A DNA stretch of 64,000 nt, taken from Candidatus Thiodiazotropha endoloripes (lineage in GTDB: Bacteria; Pseudomonadota; Gammaproteobacteria; Chromatiales; Chromatiaceae). Every line of letters starts with the position of its first letter. Position 1 is the first letter of the stretch. Under the pieces are notes generated by a model. That model searched no databases. It saw only the letters and a list, made by a program, of their open reading frames with translations, and was not told where the DNA came from. This document shows, piece after piece, positions 35,068 to 44,696 of this stretch. The stretch is taken from assembly GCF_001708965.1 (NCBI RefSeq), contig NZ_LVJW01000003.1, forward strand, positions 1,054,001-1,118,000, written 5' to 3'. The translations under genes and the position numbers were made by a program.

Positions 35068-35911
35068 AGACTGCCTGGGTAATCGCTGAAATCGAATGCA
35101 TTGTCTTTAGGTTTCGATCAGCACACGGATTGTACTCCGATAGCTCGATGGCTGCGGGGACGGGCATCAAGGCGAGTGCTTGCAGCAACTCCTGTAAGCG
35201 TATTCCGTGTGCCACAGGCACTGTGACCCCAGGTGCGTCTCTGGGATCGATTGCGTCCAGATCGATACTGATGCCGACTAGATCGCAATGCAGTAACAGC
35301 TTTTGCCAACAGCGATGGAGTATCGTTCGCAGCCCCAGCTGACGAACCCTGCTCATCATGTAGTATTCGACACCCAAACTGTCCAGGTGTCTTTTCTCGA
35401 TCGATTCATAACTGTGGACGCCAACAAGCACGATCTGTTCTGGTTTGATGGTTGGCTGACCATCTCCGATCCGCTTCAATATCGGATCATGCATACCCAG
35501 CAAGCCGGCAACCGGCATACCGTGAGGATTGCCTGATGGGCTTGATCTTGTGGTATGAGCATCCATGTGAGCATCGATCCAAATCAGACCAAGTTGTCGG
35601 TCGGTTTTTGCCAGCGCATGCATGACGCCACCCCATATGCCGATCGCTGTGCTGTGGTCCCCGCTTAGAAATATGAAACGCCGTCCCTGCAGTAGCAGAG
35701 ATTCGGTGCAGAGGCGTACATCCCGGTTGAGTGCAACCAGGGAGTCTATTCGCTCACGATTTGAGGTGGTAATCGGCCGTATCCAGTTTACCTGGGCTGT
35801 TCTGTTGTGTTTGCGTAAAACCGAGGGGCCCAAGTTATATGCACAGGGTCGACTCCCATGCGAAGACGCTGTACTGAGGCCCACAATCCCTCTTTTGAAT
35901 TCTCCTGCCAT
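34952..35911 (-). CDS. Arginase/agmatinase-family ureohydrolase
   Basis: A 319-residue protein with the manganese-binding motifs of ureohydrolases: FLSGDHSTAIGIWGG, LIWIDAHMDAHT, and ISIDLDAIDPRDAPGV. The NPHGMPVAGLLG loop favours arginase over agmatinase. I use ATG 35911; a TTG four codons upstream is possible. The C-terminus runs about 40 residues past the last family-like sequence and overlaps the cyclodeaminase gene by 116 bases on the opposite strand. It would supply ornithine for that enzyme. Confidence 0.8.
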   Translation of the reverse strand: MAGEFKRGIVGLSTASSHGSRPCAYNLGPSVLRKHNRTAQVNWIRPITTSNRERIDSLVALNRDVRLCTESLLLQGRRFIFLSGDHSTAIGIWGGVMHALAKTDRQLGLIWIDAHMDAHTTRSSPSGNPHGMPVAGLLGMHDPILKRIGDGQPTIKPEQIVLVGVHSYESIEKRHLDSLGVEYYMMSRVRQLGLRTILHRCWQKLLLHCDLVGISIDLDAIDPRDAPGVTVPVAHGIRLQELLQALALMPVPAAIELSEYNPCADRNLKTMHSISAITQAVFNRSDSRRGFSARVGLQAAGSTHRYHEPPPIPLAASGH

Positions 35912-36286
35912 ACCGAGAACCAATTAAAGTTAGCAATTTTGATGACTCAAGTGCACTTTTCCAACAGGCTAAGCATGAACCTTGAGATCATGTTTCTCAA
36001 TGCGATGAAGTTGCTGATCAGCCTTCAGATACTAGCTTGTTAGACAAGAATCCGGAGCAAATGTTATGGCGTTGTAACCAACAGATATCTCTACACAATG
36101 CCGCCAACTCCGGGACTGCTGACTGTAATAGAGGATCTAAGAAGCTATCCGGATCCAGAGGTATCAGTTGGACCAGGAGAGCCTGATTTCATGAATACGG
36201 TTGAATATTAAAACTATACTATTGACTGAATCCAATGATAACCACTGCTAACAACGATATTGGCATCCGATGCAGGAGAGAGGCTT
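35912..36286 (+). other. Gene-free stretch upstream of the response regulator
   Basis: These 375 bases contain no ORF with protein-like sequence and no recognisable RNA. The part from 36215 (AAACTATACTATTGACTG) is AT-rich and may hold the promoter of the response-regulator gene, but the hexamers are not clear. Confidence 0.35.
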
Positions 36287-36664
36287 ATGGGTGGAGAGAT
36301 TCTTGTGGTTGACGACGAACCCAACATCGTTCTTTCATTGGAGTTTCTAATGAAGAAGGCGGGTTATAACGTAACTACTGCCAATAATGGTGTGGATGCC
36401 CTGAACTCCATTAAACAGCAGCGGCCGGATCTTGTGCTGCTCGATGTGATGATGCCGCGAATGGATGGTTATGAGGTTTGCCAGGCGGTACGGGGCGATC
36501 CTGAGTTGAGTTCAGTACGCATTATTATGTTGACGGCTAGGGGGCGGGATGTGGAGCGTGATAAGGGCATGGCACTCGGGGCGGATGACTATGTCACAAA
36601 ACCCTTTGCTACCCAAGAGTTGGTAGAAAAGGTGAAATCCCTGTTGGATCGTTCTTCAAGTTAA
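36287..36664 (+). CDS. CheY-like response regulator 1
   Basis: A 125-residue single receiver domain with the acidic pair DDEP, the phosphoacceptor LLDVMMPRMDG (Asp near residue 53), Thr in MLTARG and Lys in VTKPF. There is no output domain. The ATG at 36287 follows AGGAGAG. It is closely similar to a second receiver at 42323, and the two flank a symporter-type histidine kinase and an exonuclease fusion, so it is a likely target of that kinase. Confidence 0.9.
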   Translation: MGGEILVVDDEPNIVLSLEFLMKKAGYNVTTANNGVDALNSIKQQRPDLVLLDVMMPRMDGYEVCQAVRGDPELSSVRIIMLTARGRDVERDKGMALGADDYVTKPFATQELVEKVKSLLDRSSS

Positions 36665-36680
36665 CATTCAGCAACTATCT

Positions 36681-36710
36681 AGGGCCTATTGGATTAGTGT
36701 TAACAGGCCT
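36681..36710 (+). repeat. Dispersed palindromic repeat, copy 1
   Basis: Begins AGGGCCTATTGGATTAG and ends GTTAACAGGCCT. The outer arms AGGCCT/AGGCCT (AGGGCCT/AGGCCCT in better copies) can pair. Other copies lie at 45053, 47778 and 56235, all between genes. The gap 36711-37022 holds nothing else that I can support. Confidence 0.75.
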
Positions 36711-37022
36711 TAGTCAGTTTATATTCAAAGTGCGATTTTTCGCTTCTGTCCGACACGCTCCTTATTGACTGGTTGTTCAGGCTATCTTTACACAATTCAA
36801 ACGGTTTATTGCGGATTCCTGTTATCCCGGTTGTTCGGAGTTGTCGACACTTTGATTCGACCAGATTTAGGTTCAATCAATTCATAAATCGTGCAATTGA
36901 ACCAAAGTTTATTAAACTTCAAAGAATAAGCCCTCATTGTTCACCTTGGTGTGGATGGGGGCAGCGGGATTGGTGTCTGTATCTCGACAATTGATTGATC
37001 ATCAGTGAGTTGGATAAAGACC

Positions 37023-37259
37023 ATGACAAATGGGCGAAATCAAGAGCGTCTCATCGTACTTTTTCTGTTGGGATTGATCCTGCTCAACTATCCGTTGTTG
37101 CATCTGTTCGGCGCGGGATCCGTATGGTTGGGTATTCCTGTACTCTATCTCTATCTGTTTATCGGCTGGCTACTGGTTATCGTATTCCTGGCGCTGCTGA
37201 TGGAGACACGCCGGAGCGGTGAAAGAGAGAGCCTGCGTCGCGAACGCAGAGGCGGGTGA
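37023..37259 (+). CDS. Small two-helix membrane protein upstream of the symporter-kinase
   Basis: A 78-residue protein with two membrane helices (about 10-30 and 36-60) and an Arg-rich C-terminal tail (RRSGERESLRRERRGG). I use ATG 37023; a GTG at 37005 is possible. Small proteins of this kind often precede sodium:solute symporters (DUF485/DUF4212-like partners), and it ends four bases before the symporter-kinase start. It may be a small subunit of that receptor. Confidence 0.65.
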   Translation: MTNGRNQERLIVLFLLGLILLNYPLLHLFGAGSVWLGIPVLYLYLFIGWLLVIVFLALLMETRRSGERESLRRERRGG

Positions 37260-37263
37260 ACCG

Positions 37264-39987
37264 ATGCTCTCCGGCTGGTTGATGCTACTCATTGCCTTTG
37301 CCTATCTGGGGCTGTTGTTCGCGATTGCCTTTTATGCGGACATGCGCTCGGATGCGGGTCGCTCGATCATCAGTAATCCCTATATCTATACCCTATCGAT
37401 TGCCGTCTACTGTACCGCCTGGACATTCTACGGCAGTGTTGGCCGAGCCGCCGGATCCGGTGTCGGATTTTTACCCATCTATCTTGGGCCTACCCTGATG
37501 GCCTGCCTCTGGTGGTTCGTGTTACGCAAGATCGTTCGTATCAGCAAGGTGCACCGAATTACCTCGATTGCCGACTTTATCGGATCACGTTATGGAAAGA
37601 GCGCTCTGGTGGGTGGAGTGGTGACCGTGATTGCGGTGGTAGGCATCATGCCCTACATCTCCCTGCAATTGAAGGCCATCGCCGTCAGTTCCAATGTGTT
37701 GCTTACCTATCCGCAGATTGCCGACAATGCAGCAACCCGGGCGTTCTATGCCGATACCGCACTCTATGTCGCACTCGCTCTGGCGGCATTCACCATCCTC
37801 TTTGGCACCCGGCATATCGATACCACTGAACGTCATGAGGGAATGGTTGCAGCGATCGCCTTTGAATCCCTGATCAAGTTGATCGCATTTCTTGCCGTCG
37901 GACTGTTTGTGGTGTTCGTACTTTTTTCCGGGCCGGGGGATCTGTTTGCCAAAGCCGCCGCTGTGCCGGAGGTGGCCCGCCTGTTCAGCTTCGATGCCAT
38001 GCCCGGCAGCTATGCGAGTTGGTTATCGCTGACCTTTCTTGCCATGATGGCGATTATGTTTCTACCCCGCCAGTTTCAGGTTCTGGTGGTTGAAAATGTC
38101 AATGAAACGCATATTCGTAAAGCAAGTTGGCTGTTTCCACTCTACCTTTTGTTGATCAATCTTTTCGTACTGCCGATTGCTATCGCCGGATTGATTCTGT
38201 TTCCTCAAGGCAGCATCGATCCGGACACTTTCGTACTGACGTTGCCGATGACGGAGAGTGCGGAATTTCTCGCGCTGTTCGCCTTTATCGGCGGCCTCTC
38301 GGCCGCAACCGGTATGGTGATTGTGGCGACCATCGCGATATCCACCATGGTATGCAACGACTTGGTGATTCCGTTTTTGCTGCGTATGCGTCTGCTGCAT
38401 CGTGAGGATATGAGTGGTCTGTTGTTGGCAATTCGACGCGGCGCCATCATCGCCATCCTGTTGCTGGGATATCTCTATTTCCAACTTATCGGAGAGTCCT
38501 ATGCACTGGTTACCATCGGTCTGGTCTCTTTTGCTGCGGCCGCCCAGTTCGCTCCGCCGATATTGATTGGTATCTATTGGAAGGGCGCCAGCCGTGTGGG
38601 TGCAGTGGCCGGTCTGCTCGGGGGGTTTCTGGTATGGGCCTACACGTTGGTGATACCCGGTTTCGCCCTTTCGGGTTGGCTCCCTCAGACGTTTCTCGAA
38701 GAGGGACTGTTCGGTTGGTCCTGGTTGCGACCTTATCAGTTGCTGGGTCTCGATCTGTTTGATCCGATTACCCATGCTGTGTTCTGGAGTATGTTGGTGA
38801 ATGTGGGACTGTTGGTGGGGGTCTCCCTGTTTGCCAACCAAAGTGCAATTGAGCGTATCCAGGCGACCCTGTTTGTTGATGTGTTCAGGCAGGGATCGCA
38901 AACCCGGGATTCGCGTATCTGGGAGAGCACATCATCGGTGTCTGAAATACGTGAAATTCTCGCTCGGTTCATCGGCGTGGAACAAGCGGCCAAGGCGTTT
39001 CAAGAGTTCGCGCTGGTAGAGGGTCAGTCACTGAAAGATGAAGCGCCTGCCGAAAGCGGCTTGGTTGAGTATGCCGAGCGCCAGTTAGCCGGTGCGATTG
39101 GCGCCGCATCGGCCCGAGTGATGATGGGTACGGTGGTGAAGGGGGAGGAGCTGAGTATCGAAGGGGTGATGAAAATACTCGATGAGACTTCCCAGGTGCT
39201 GGAGTACAGCCGTCAACTCGAACAGAAGTCCCAGGAGCTGGAAGCCGCAACGGGCAAACTCAAAGCAGCCAACGAGCGTCTCAAGGAGCTGGATCGGTTA
39301 AAGGATGATTTCGTCTCGACGGTCAGCCACGAATTACGTACACCGCTCACATCGATACGGGCGTTTTCAGAAATCCTGCGGGACAGTCCTGAGATGCCGG
39401 CCACGCAACGCCAAGAGTTTCTGGACATAATCGTCAAGGAGAATGAGCGCCTGACACGTCTGATCAACGAAGTTTTGGATCTGGCGAAAATAGAATCCGA
39501 AAGTGTTGAATGGGAAATGCAATCCACGGATCTGCGTGAAGCGATCGAGGAGGCGCTCGTTGCCACCCAGCAGCTGGTGGCTGAGAGCGGCACGGTTTTA
39601 TACAAGGATATGACAAATCAGGCAGTGCAGGTCACCGTGGATAAGGACCGGTTGATCCAGGTGGTGATCAATCTGATCTCCAATGCAGTCAAGTTTTGCG
39701 ATGGTAATCGTGGGCGGATCTGGGTCAGAGTCTATGCGCGAAATGGCATGGCCAATGTGGAAGTTTCCGATAACGGTTGTGGTATCGCTCCCGCTGAACA
39801 GGAGAGGATCTTTGAGAAGTTTCATCAGGTCAGTGATGTTCAGGAGGGGAAGCCCAGAGGGTCGGGGCTTGGGTTGCCGATTTGTCGAAAAATCGTCGAG
39901 CATCATGGTGGCCGGATCTGGGTTGAGAGCGAACTGGACAAGGGTTCGGTATTCAAGTTTGTGCTGCCCATGGAGGCAAATGCTTGA
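37264..39987 (+). CDS. Sodium:solute symporter-type sensor histidine kinase (CbrA/CrbS-like)
   Basis: A 907-residue protein. Residues about 1-530 form a sodium:solute symporter domain with some thirteen helices (FYADMRSDAGRSIISNPYIYTLSIAVYCTAWTFYGSVG at the start). A linker with a coiled coil follows (LEQKSQELEAATGKLKAANERL), then HisKA with H-box FVSTVSHELRTPL (His689) and a complete HATPase (N box NAVKF, DNGCGIAP, GSGLGLPI). Relatives such as CbrA and CrbS sense nutrient import, for example histidine or acetate. The ATG at 37264 is chosen by ribosome site and membrane start. It is the core of a signalling operon with two receivers. Confidence 0.9.
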   Translation: MLSGWLMLLIAFAYLGLLFAIAFYADMRSDAGRSIISNPYIYTLSIAVYCTAWTFYGSVGRAAGSGVGFLPIYLGPTLMACLWWFVLRKIVRISKVHRITSIADFIGSRYGKSALVGGVVTVIAVVGIMPYISLQLKAIAVSSNVLLTYPQIADNAATRAFYADTALYVALALAAFTILFGTRHIDTTERHEGMVAAIAFESLIKLIAFLAVGLFVVFVLFSGPGDLFAKAAAVPEVARLFSFDAMPGSYASWLSLTFLAMMAIMFLPRQFQVLVVENVNETHIRKASWLFPLYLLLINLFVLPIAIAGLILFPQGSIDPDTFVLTLPMTESAEFLALFAFIGGLSAATGMVIVATIAISTMVCNDLVIPFLLRMRLLHREDMSGLLLAIRRGAIIAILLLGYLYFQLIGESYALVTIGLVSFAAAAQFAPPILIGIYWKGASRVGAVAGLLGGFLVWAYTLVIPGFALSGWLPQTFLEEGLFGWSWLRPYQLLGLDLFDPITHAVFWSMLVNVGLLVGVSLFANQSAIERIQATLFVDVFRQGSQTRDSRIWESTSSVSEIREILARFIGVEQAAKAFQEFALVEGQSLKDEAPAESGLVEYAERQLAGAIGAASARVMMGTVVKGEELSIEGVMKILDETSQVLEYSRQLEQKSQELEAATGKLKAANERLKELDRLKDDFVSTVSHELRTPLTSIRAFSEILRDSPEMPATQRQEFLDIIVKENERLTRLINEVLDLAKIESESVEWEMQSTDLREAIEEALVATQQLVAESGTVLYKDMTNQAVQVTVDKDRLIQVVINLISNAVKFCDGNRGRIWVRVYARNGMANVEVSDNGCGIAPAEQERIFEKFHQVSDVQEGKPRGSGLGLPICRKIVEHHGGRIWVESELDKGSVFKFVLPMEANA

Positions 39988-40077
39988 GAGCTGGAGGCGC
40001 TTGTTGACGCTGGAGTGTAGACCAATTTGCTGAGAAAAGGACGTCGTTGCAATGACGCCGGATGAGGTGGTTGAGTC

Positions 40078-42201
40078 ATGATAGAGAAGTGGAGTCTGCG
40101 TTTTAGGGTGTTTCTCTTCTTTGCCCTGATTGCACTGATGGTGCCGGCACTGTTGGGCTCAGCGCTCTGGATTGCGGCCGGCAGGATCGGGCCGGAATCG
40201 GTGCCGCATCTGGTGTTGTGGGGCGGTACTGCCGGGTTCGCCCTGATCGGCCTGGTGCTCTGGGTGTGGTTGAAGTTCGACGATAATGTGGTCGGCCCCA
40301 TCAACACCCTTTCAAACGACCTGCAGACACTCACGCATACCAATACCGAGCATGGTGTTGAGACCGAACCGGGCAGGTATCTTGGATTGCTGGCCCCGGC
40401 CGCAAGAGAGATGGCGGCAGCCTTGGAGTCAGCGCGAAAAAAAGTCAATCACGAGATCGAAGAGGCCACTCGCAAGGTTGAGCTGCAGCGAACACGCCTG
40501 GAAACCACACTGCGGGATCTTAATGAAGGGGTACTGGTCTGCAATATGAAGCACAAGATCCTTTTGTATAACCGGCGTGCACTGAACATTCTCCACTATA
40601 CCGGTGAGATCGGCCTGAATCGTTCGGTCTCGAATCTGCTCAGTACACCCTCTATCGCACACAGCCTGGAATATCTCACCGGCCAGTTGGAAACCCAGCA
40701 ACCGGAACAGGAGCTTTCGGCCCAGGTGGTCTGCTCCACCAGTGATGGACGCCATATCATCGAAGGTCAACTGAGCTTGATACTCGACAGTGATGAGCGC
40801 ACTGCGACCGGGTATGTCGTGACCTTCGACGATGTCACTGAGAAGCTGGCCGAGTTGGCAAAGCGGGATCGAATTCTGCGTGATGCTGTTGAGGGTTTAC
40901 GGGCTCCGGTAGCAAATTTGCGTGCGGCCACGGAGATGTTGATCGACAACGAGAATATGGACGATGAAGGTCGCAGGCAGTTTGAAAACGTTTTGAGTGA
41001 GGAGAGCCATCATCTATCAAAACGGTTGCAGGAACTCAGTCAAGACTATCGGGAGATCGTTACCGGTCACTGGCCGATGAGTGATGTCTACTCATCCACC
41101 TTGCTGAATTGTGTGGTACGTCGCTTTAAAGCGGAAGATGCAATTCAATGTCTGATCAATGGTGATCCGCTCTGGATGCATTGTGACAGTCTCTCGATCG
41201 TGGAACTGACAGAGCGGATCATCCGTAAAATTGCCGGGGAGACCTCCGCAACAACCTTTGAGCTGGAACCCAGACCCGAAAAGGATAAGGTCTATATCGA
41301 TATCAGTTGGGCCGGGGAGTTGGTCCGTAGCGGCACAATCGATAGTTGGTTGAGTGAGTCATTCGATGAGTGTCTCAAGGGAATGACCGGTCATGACATA
41401 CTGGAGAACCACAAAGCTGTTATCTGGAGTGAAGCGCAGACTGAGGGTATGGCCTGTTTGCGCCTGCCGTTACCCTTGGCCAAGGAGGATCATAGGTCCC
41501 TAAGTTTCGATCTGCCCGGTTCGGGGGGGCGACCGGAGTTTTATGATTTTGATTTGCTGAAGAATCTAGATAACAAACAGTTCAGTGAACGGGATCTGCG
41601 GGAGTTGACCTATGTGGTCTTCGATACGGAAACCACCGGACTGGATCCTTCAGACGGTGATGAGATCATTCAACTGGCAGGTGTCAGGATCGTCAACGGC
41701 CGAATTCTCTCAGGGGAGTACTTCAATCAGTTGGTCAATCCCGGGCGCACGATTCCAGTGACCTCAACCGAAATTCACCACATCACCGAAGCGATGGTCA
41801 GCGATCAACCACCGATTACTGATGTGTTGCCTCGTTTTCATGATTACGTGGGCGATGCCGTTCTGGTTGCGCATAACGCCGCTTTCGATATGAAATTTCT
41901 ACAATTGAAAGAAGCGATCTGCGGGGTGGCATTTGATAATCCGGTGTTGGATACGGTACTGCTCTCGGCCTATATCCACGATCACTCCAAGCAACACACC
42001 CTGGATGTCCTGGCAGAACGTTTTGGGGTTGAGATCGAAGCACAATACCGTCATACCGCGCTCGGTGATTCCATTGCTACCGCCGAGATCTTTTTGCGCA
42101 TGATCGATCTGATGCAGGCGAAGGGTATCCACACCTTTGCCGATGCTGTCGCGGTTTCGGAAAAGATGGTGGAATTCAGAAGAGAGCAGGCCCGATATTA
42201 A
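40078..42201 (+). CDS. Membrane PAS/pseudokinase protein fused to a DnaQ-like 3'-5' exonuclease
   Basis: A 707-residue protein with two N-terminal helices (about 10-32 and 45-63), HAMP-like and coiled-coil segments, a PAS domain (about 140-260) and a HisKA-like helix pair in which the H-box reads VEGLRAPVANL, so the phosphorylated His is missing. The C-terminal part, from about residue 510, is a DEDDh exonuclease: VVFDTETTGLD (Asp516), HNAAFDMKFL and YRHTALGDSIATAE. Fusions of this type occur beside symporter-kinases in other gammaproteobacteria, but their role is not established. The catalytic residues look intact, so it may act on DNA or RNA at the membrane. Confidence 0.85.
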   Translation: MIEKWSLRFRVFLFFALIALMVPALLGSALWIAAGRIGPESVPHLVLWGGTAGFALIGLVLWVWLKFDDNVVGPINTLSNDLQTLTHTNTEHGVETEPGRYLGLLAPAAREMAAALESARKKVNHEIEEATRKVELQRTRLETTLRDLNEGVLVCNMKHKILLYNRRALNILHYTGEIGLNRSVSNLLSTPSIAHSLEYLTGQLETQQPEQELSAQVVCSTSDGRHIIEGQLSLILDSDERTATGYVVTFDDVTEKLAELAKRDRILRDAVEGLRAPVANLRAATEMLIDNENMDDEGRRQFENVLSEESHHLSKRLQELSQDYREIVTGHWPMSDVYSSTLLNCVVRRFKAEDAIQCLINGDPLWMHCDSLSIVELTERIIRKIAGETSATTFELEPRPEKDKVYIDISWAGELVRSGTIDSWLSESFDECLKGMTGHDILENHKAVIWSEAQTEGMACLRLPLPLAKEDHRSLSFDLPGSGGRPEFYDFDLLKNLDNKQFSERDLRELTYVVFDTETTGLDPSDGDEIIQLAGVRIVNGRILSGEYFNQLVNPGRTIPVTSTEIHHITEAMVSDQPPITDVLPRFHDYVGDAVLVAHNAAFDMKFLQLKEAICGVAFDNPVLDTVLLSAYIHDHSKQHTLDVLAERFGVEIEAQYRHTALGDSIATAEIFLRMIDLMQAKGIHTFADAVAVSEKMVEFRREQARY

Positions 42202-42322
42202 GTTGTCGCTTCATTGCACAGTGTTTGGATGCCTGGGGAATGCAAATGTGAGAAAACTGCTACCTTTATCTATACGTAAATGAAAAATAGGCAGGTTGGA
42301 GTACTACGCGCCGGAGAACACC

Positions 42323-42706
42323 ATGTCGAAGAAAATCCTGATAGTCGATGACGAGCCCAATATCGTCTTCTCCGTTGAGTTTCTGATGAAACGCAGCGGC
42401 TATGAGGTATCAACCGCAGTGGATGGCGAGCAGGCGATTCAGTCACTCGCTGAAGAAGTTCCCGATTTAATGATTCTGGATGTGATGATGCCGCGTAAGA
42501 ACGGATTCGAGGTATGTGCCGAAGTACGTAACGATCAGCGATTCGCGGATCTTCCCATTTTAATGCTGAGTGCAAAGGGACGGGATGCAGAAATAAAGAA
42601 GGGGTTGTCGCTTGGTGCCGACGCCTACATCACAAAGCCGTTTTCAACCCATGAGCTGGTCGAGAAAGTCGACCAATTACTAAAACGAAGAAGTGAGGAG
42701 GAGTAG
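42323..42706 (+). CDS. CheY-like response regulator 2
   Basis: A 127-residue single receiver with VDDEP, phosphoacceptor LDVMMPRKNG, Ser in MLSAKG and Lys in ITKPF. It resembles response regulator 1 over its whole length. The ATG at 42323 follows CGGAGAAC. It ends just before the CBS-DUF294 gene, whose ribosome site lies over its last codons. Confidence 0.9.
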   Translation: MSKKILIVDDEPNIVFSVEFLMKRSGYEVSTAVDGEQAIQSLAEEVPDLMILDVMMPRKNGFEVCAEVRNDQRFADLPILMLSAKGRDAEIKKGLSLGADAYITKPFSTHELVEKVDQLLKRRSEEE

Positions 42707-42710
42707 TCAG

Positions 42711-44207
42711 ATGATGCCTGCAATACAACCTTCCACACCTCCAAAAACGCCAAAGCCGCTGGACGAGCTCCGTGCCATGCATAGCACCATGGGTATCGGT
42801 GAAATTCGTCTTCGTGACCTGGTCAGGCAACAGCTGTTGATATTCAGTCCCGACGCTACCCTGCGCAATGCCATGTTTGAGCTGAATCGGATTGGCGCAC
42901 ATGCCGGTGTGGTGGCTGAGCAGGGTGACCTGCCGCTGGGTATCGTCACCTTACACGATCTGATCGATGCAATTACCTTTTTGGGCGCAAGTCTCGACGA
43001 TCCAGTGTTCGCCTTCATGACTGCCGCCCCGGTAACCCTGCCTGTCGATTCGGCGGCACACCGAGCAAAAATCGCTCTGACCCGCGGACGCGTGAATCAC
43101 CTGGTGCTGGTGGAGGCGGATGGTCAGATTTTCAATCTGCTGTCACCGGCCGACTTACCTGGATTTCGCGAGGGGGGTGCCGAAATCCTGATTCAAAGCA
43201 TCGAATTAGCGAATAACGTGGATAGTATGGCCAAGGCCACGATTGCAGTACGGCAACGGGGTAGTGAGCTCTTTTCCAATGGCATGGGAGTGGAGGCCTT
43301 GTGTCAATGGATGTCAGGTCTGAATGACTTGATCAGTATGCGGGTGATTGAACTGGTTGCCGATGAGTTCGATCTGCCGCCGGTCTCCTGGTGCTGGATG
43401 GCCTTCGGCTCGGAAGGGCGCTTGGAGCAGACCTTCGCAACGGATCAGGATAACGGCTTGATCTTTCAACCGGAGAACGAGTCGGATACGCCCAGAATCC
43501 GTGCTGCCTTGTTGGAGTTTGCCAAGGCAGTAAACAAAGCCCTCGATCACTGCGGATTTGCACTCTGTCGCGGGGGGATCATGGCAGGTAATCCCAGTTG
43601 GTGTTTGTCAGTCGAGGAGTGGCAACAGTGCTATTTGGGGTGGATGTCGACACCTGATCCCAAGGCCTTACTGAATGCCACTATTTTCTTCGATTTCCGA
43701 CCACTCTACGGACAAGACGAGCTGGTTGATGATCTACACCATTGGCTATTACCTCAACCGGCCGAACATCCAAGATTTCTGTATGCGATGGCGGAGGAAG
43801 CCCTGACCTGTGTCCCGTCGCTGGGTTGGTTGGGTGGCTTTACCTATGACGGCGGTAATCGCTATCCCCATACCATCGATTTGAAGAAACGCGGAAGCCG
43901 TCCGTTCGTGGATGCGGCACGAATCTGGTCCTTGAAACATGGTATCTGGTCCACCAATACGTCAGAGCGCTTGCGCAGAGCAGGCGAGGCTATGGAGCGT
44001 GCCGCTACGGATACCATTGCTTCGATTGAGGCGTTTGATTTCATTCAGCGCCTGCGCATTCAGAGGCAGTTGGCCGGCGGTGATTACGATGAGGTCAATC
44101 GGATCAATCCGAAAAACCTCAGTATAACCCAGCGTCAAATGTTGAAAGAGGCGTTCAGACAGGCCAAATCAATACAGTTGAGATTAAGGCAGGAATTTCT
44201 GGACTGA
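42711..44207 (+). CDS. CBS-domain protein with DUF294 nucleotidyltransferase-like domain
   Basis: A 498-residue protein. Residues about 30-160 hold two CBS motifs (AGVVAEQGDLPLGIVTLHDLI; HLVLVEADGQIFNLLSPADL), which usually bind adenosine nucleotides. Residues about 200-345 form a DUF294 nucleotidyltransferase-like domain (MAFGSEGRLEQTFATDQDNGLIF with GSEGR and the D-x-D pair), and the helical DUF294 C-terminal domain follows. The ATG at 42711 is served by GAGGAGGAG. Together with the symporter-kinase and exonuclease fusion it is a recurrent cluster near acetate metabolism genes in related bacteria; the reaction is unknown. Confidence 0.85.
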   Translation: MMPAIQPSTPPKTPKPLDELRAMHSTMGIGEIRLRDLVRQQLLIFSPDATLRNAMFELNRIGAHAGVVAEQGDLPLGIVTLHDLIDAITFLGASLDDPVFAFMTAAPVTLPVDSAAHRAKIALTRGRVNHLVLVEADGQIFNLLSPADLPGFREGGAEILIQSIELANNVDSMAKATIAVRQRGSELFSNGMGVEALCQWMSGLNDLISMRVIELVADEFDLPPVSWCWMAFGSEGRLEQTFATDQDNGLIFQPENESDTPRIRAALLEFAKAVNKALDHCGFALCRGGIMAGNPSWCLSVEEWQQCYLGWMSTPDPKALLNATIFFDFRPLYGQDELVDDLHHWLLPQPAEHPRFLYAMAEEALTCVPSLGWLGGFTYDGGNRYPHTIDLKKRGSRPFVDAARIWSLKHGIWSTNTSERLRRAGEAMERAATDTIASIEAFDFIQRLRIQRQLAGGDYDEVNRINPKNLSITQRQMLKEAFRQAKSIQLRLRQEFLD

Positions 44208-44696
44208 GTTGCGTATGGCCATTGTCAATCCGCAGTAACAGTTTTTTGACCTCGTCACTACCCGAGCTGGCCTGCTGATCGGAGGAGATTGTTGTTTCGA
44301 CCATCAATGCTGGAAATTAGAGTCAAGATATTGAGCACTTGAACAAGCGGATGCCTACCGGTCTCCCCATCTTTATGGATCAGTCTCAGACATCATGAGC
44401 AGATGGAAGATACTTACTATGCGAAGGGTCTTTTTTCTCAACAGGCAAGGCTTGATCGTTACCCGAACCGTTGGTGTCCTGGTGTGGAATGCACCAGATA
44501 TCATTGAACAAATCAGCTCCCTCGTCACTACCCCGTAGATCCGCCTCACCACACTCTCGATCCAGCAATAATCAGATGGTCTTGATTGTTTTCATCTCTC
44601 GGAAATGTTTTTTGAATCCAATCCGTAACGACCTGCGTAAAGGTAACTGAACGCAGCAATTTCTGCGAATCCAAACTAAAACACGGGAATGAAACC
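44208..44696 (+). other. Gene-free stretch after the CBS-DUF294 gene
   Basis: These 489 bases have only short ORFs without protein-like features. The 13-base string CTCGTCACTACCC occurs twice (about 44252 and 44521) but I see no larger repeat around it. A promoter for the small secreted protein at 44697 is presumably in the last 100 bases. Confidence 0.35.

Noticed and set aside
38062-38901. 279-codon antisense ORF within the symporter-kinase
   Set aside because: Gln/His-rich shadow of a membrane-protein gene; the plus-strand protein is clearly real.
44240-44540. Repeated CTCGTCACTACCC strings in the gap before the small secreted protein
   Set aside because: Only 13 bases are shared and flanks do not align, so chance is a sufficient explanation.
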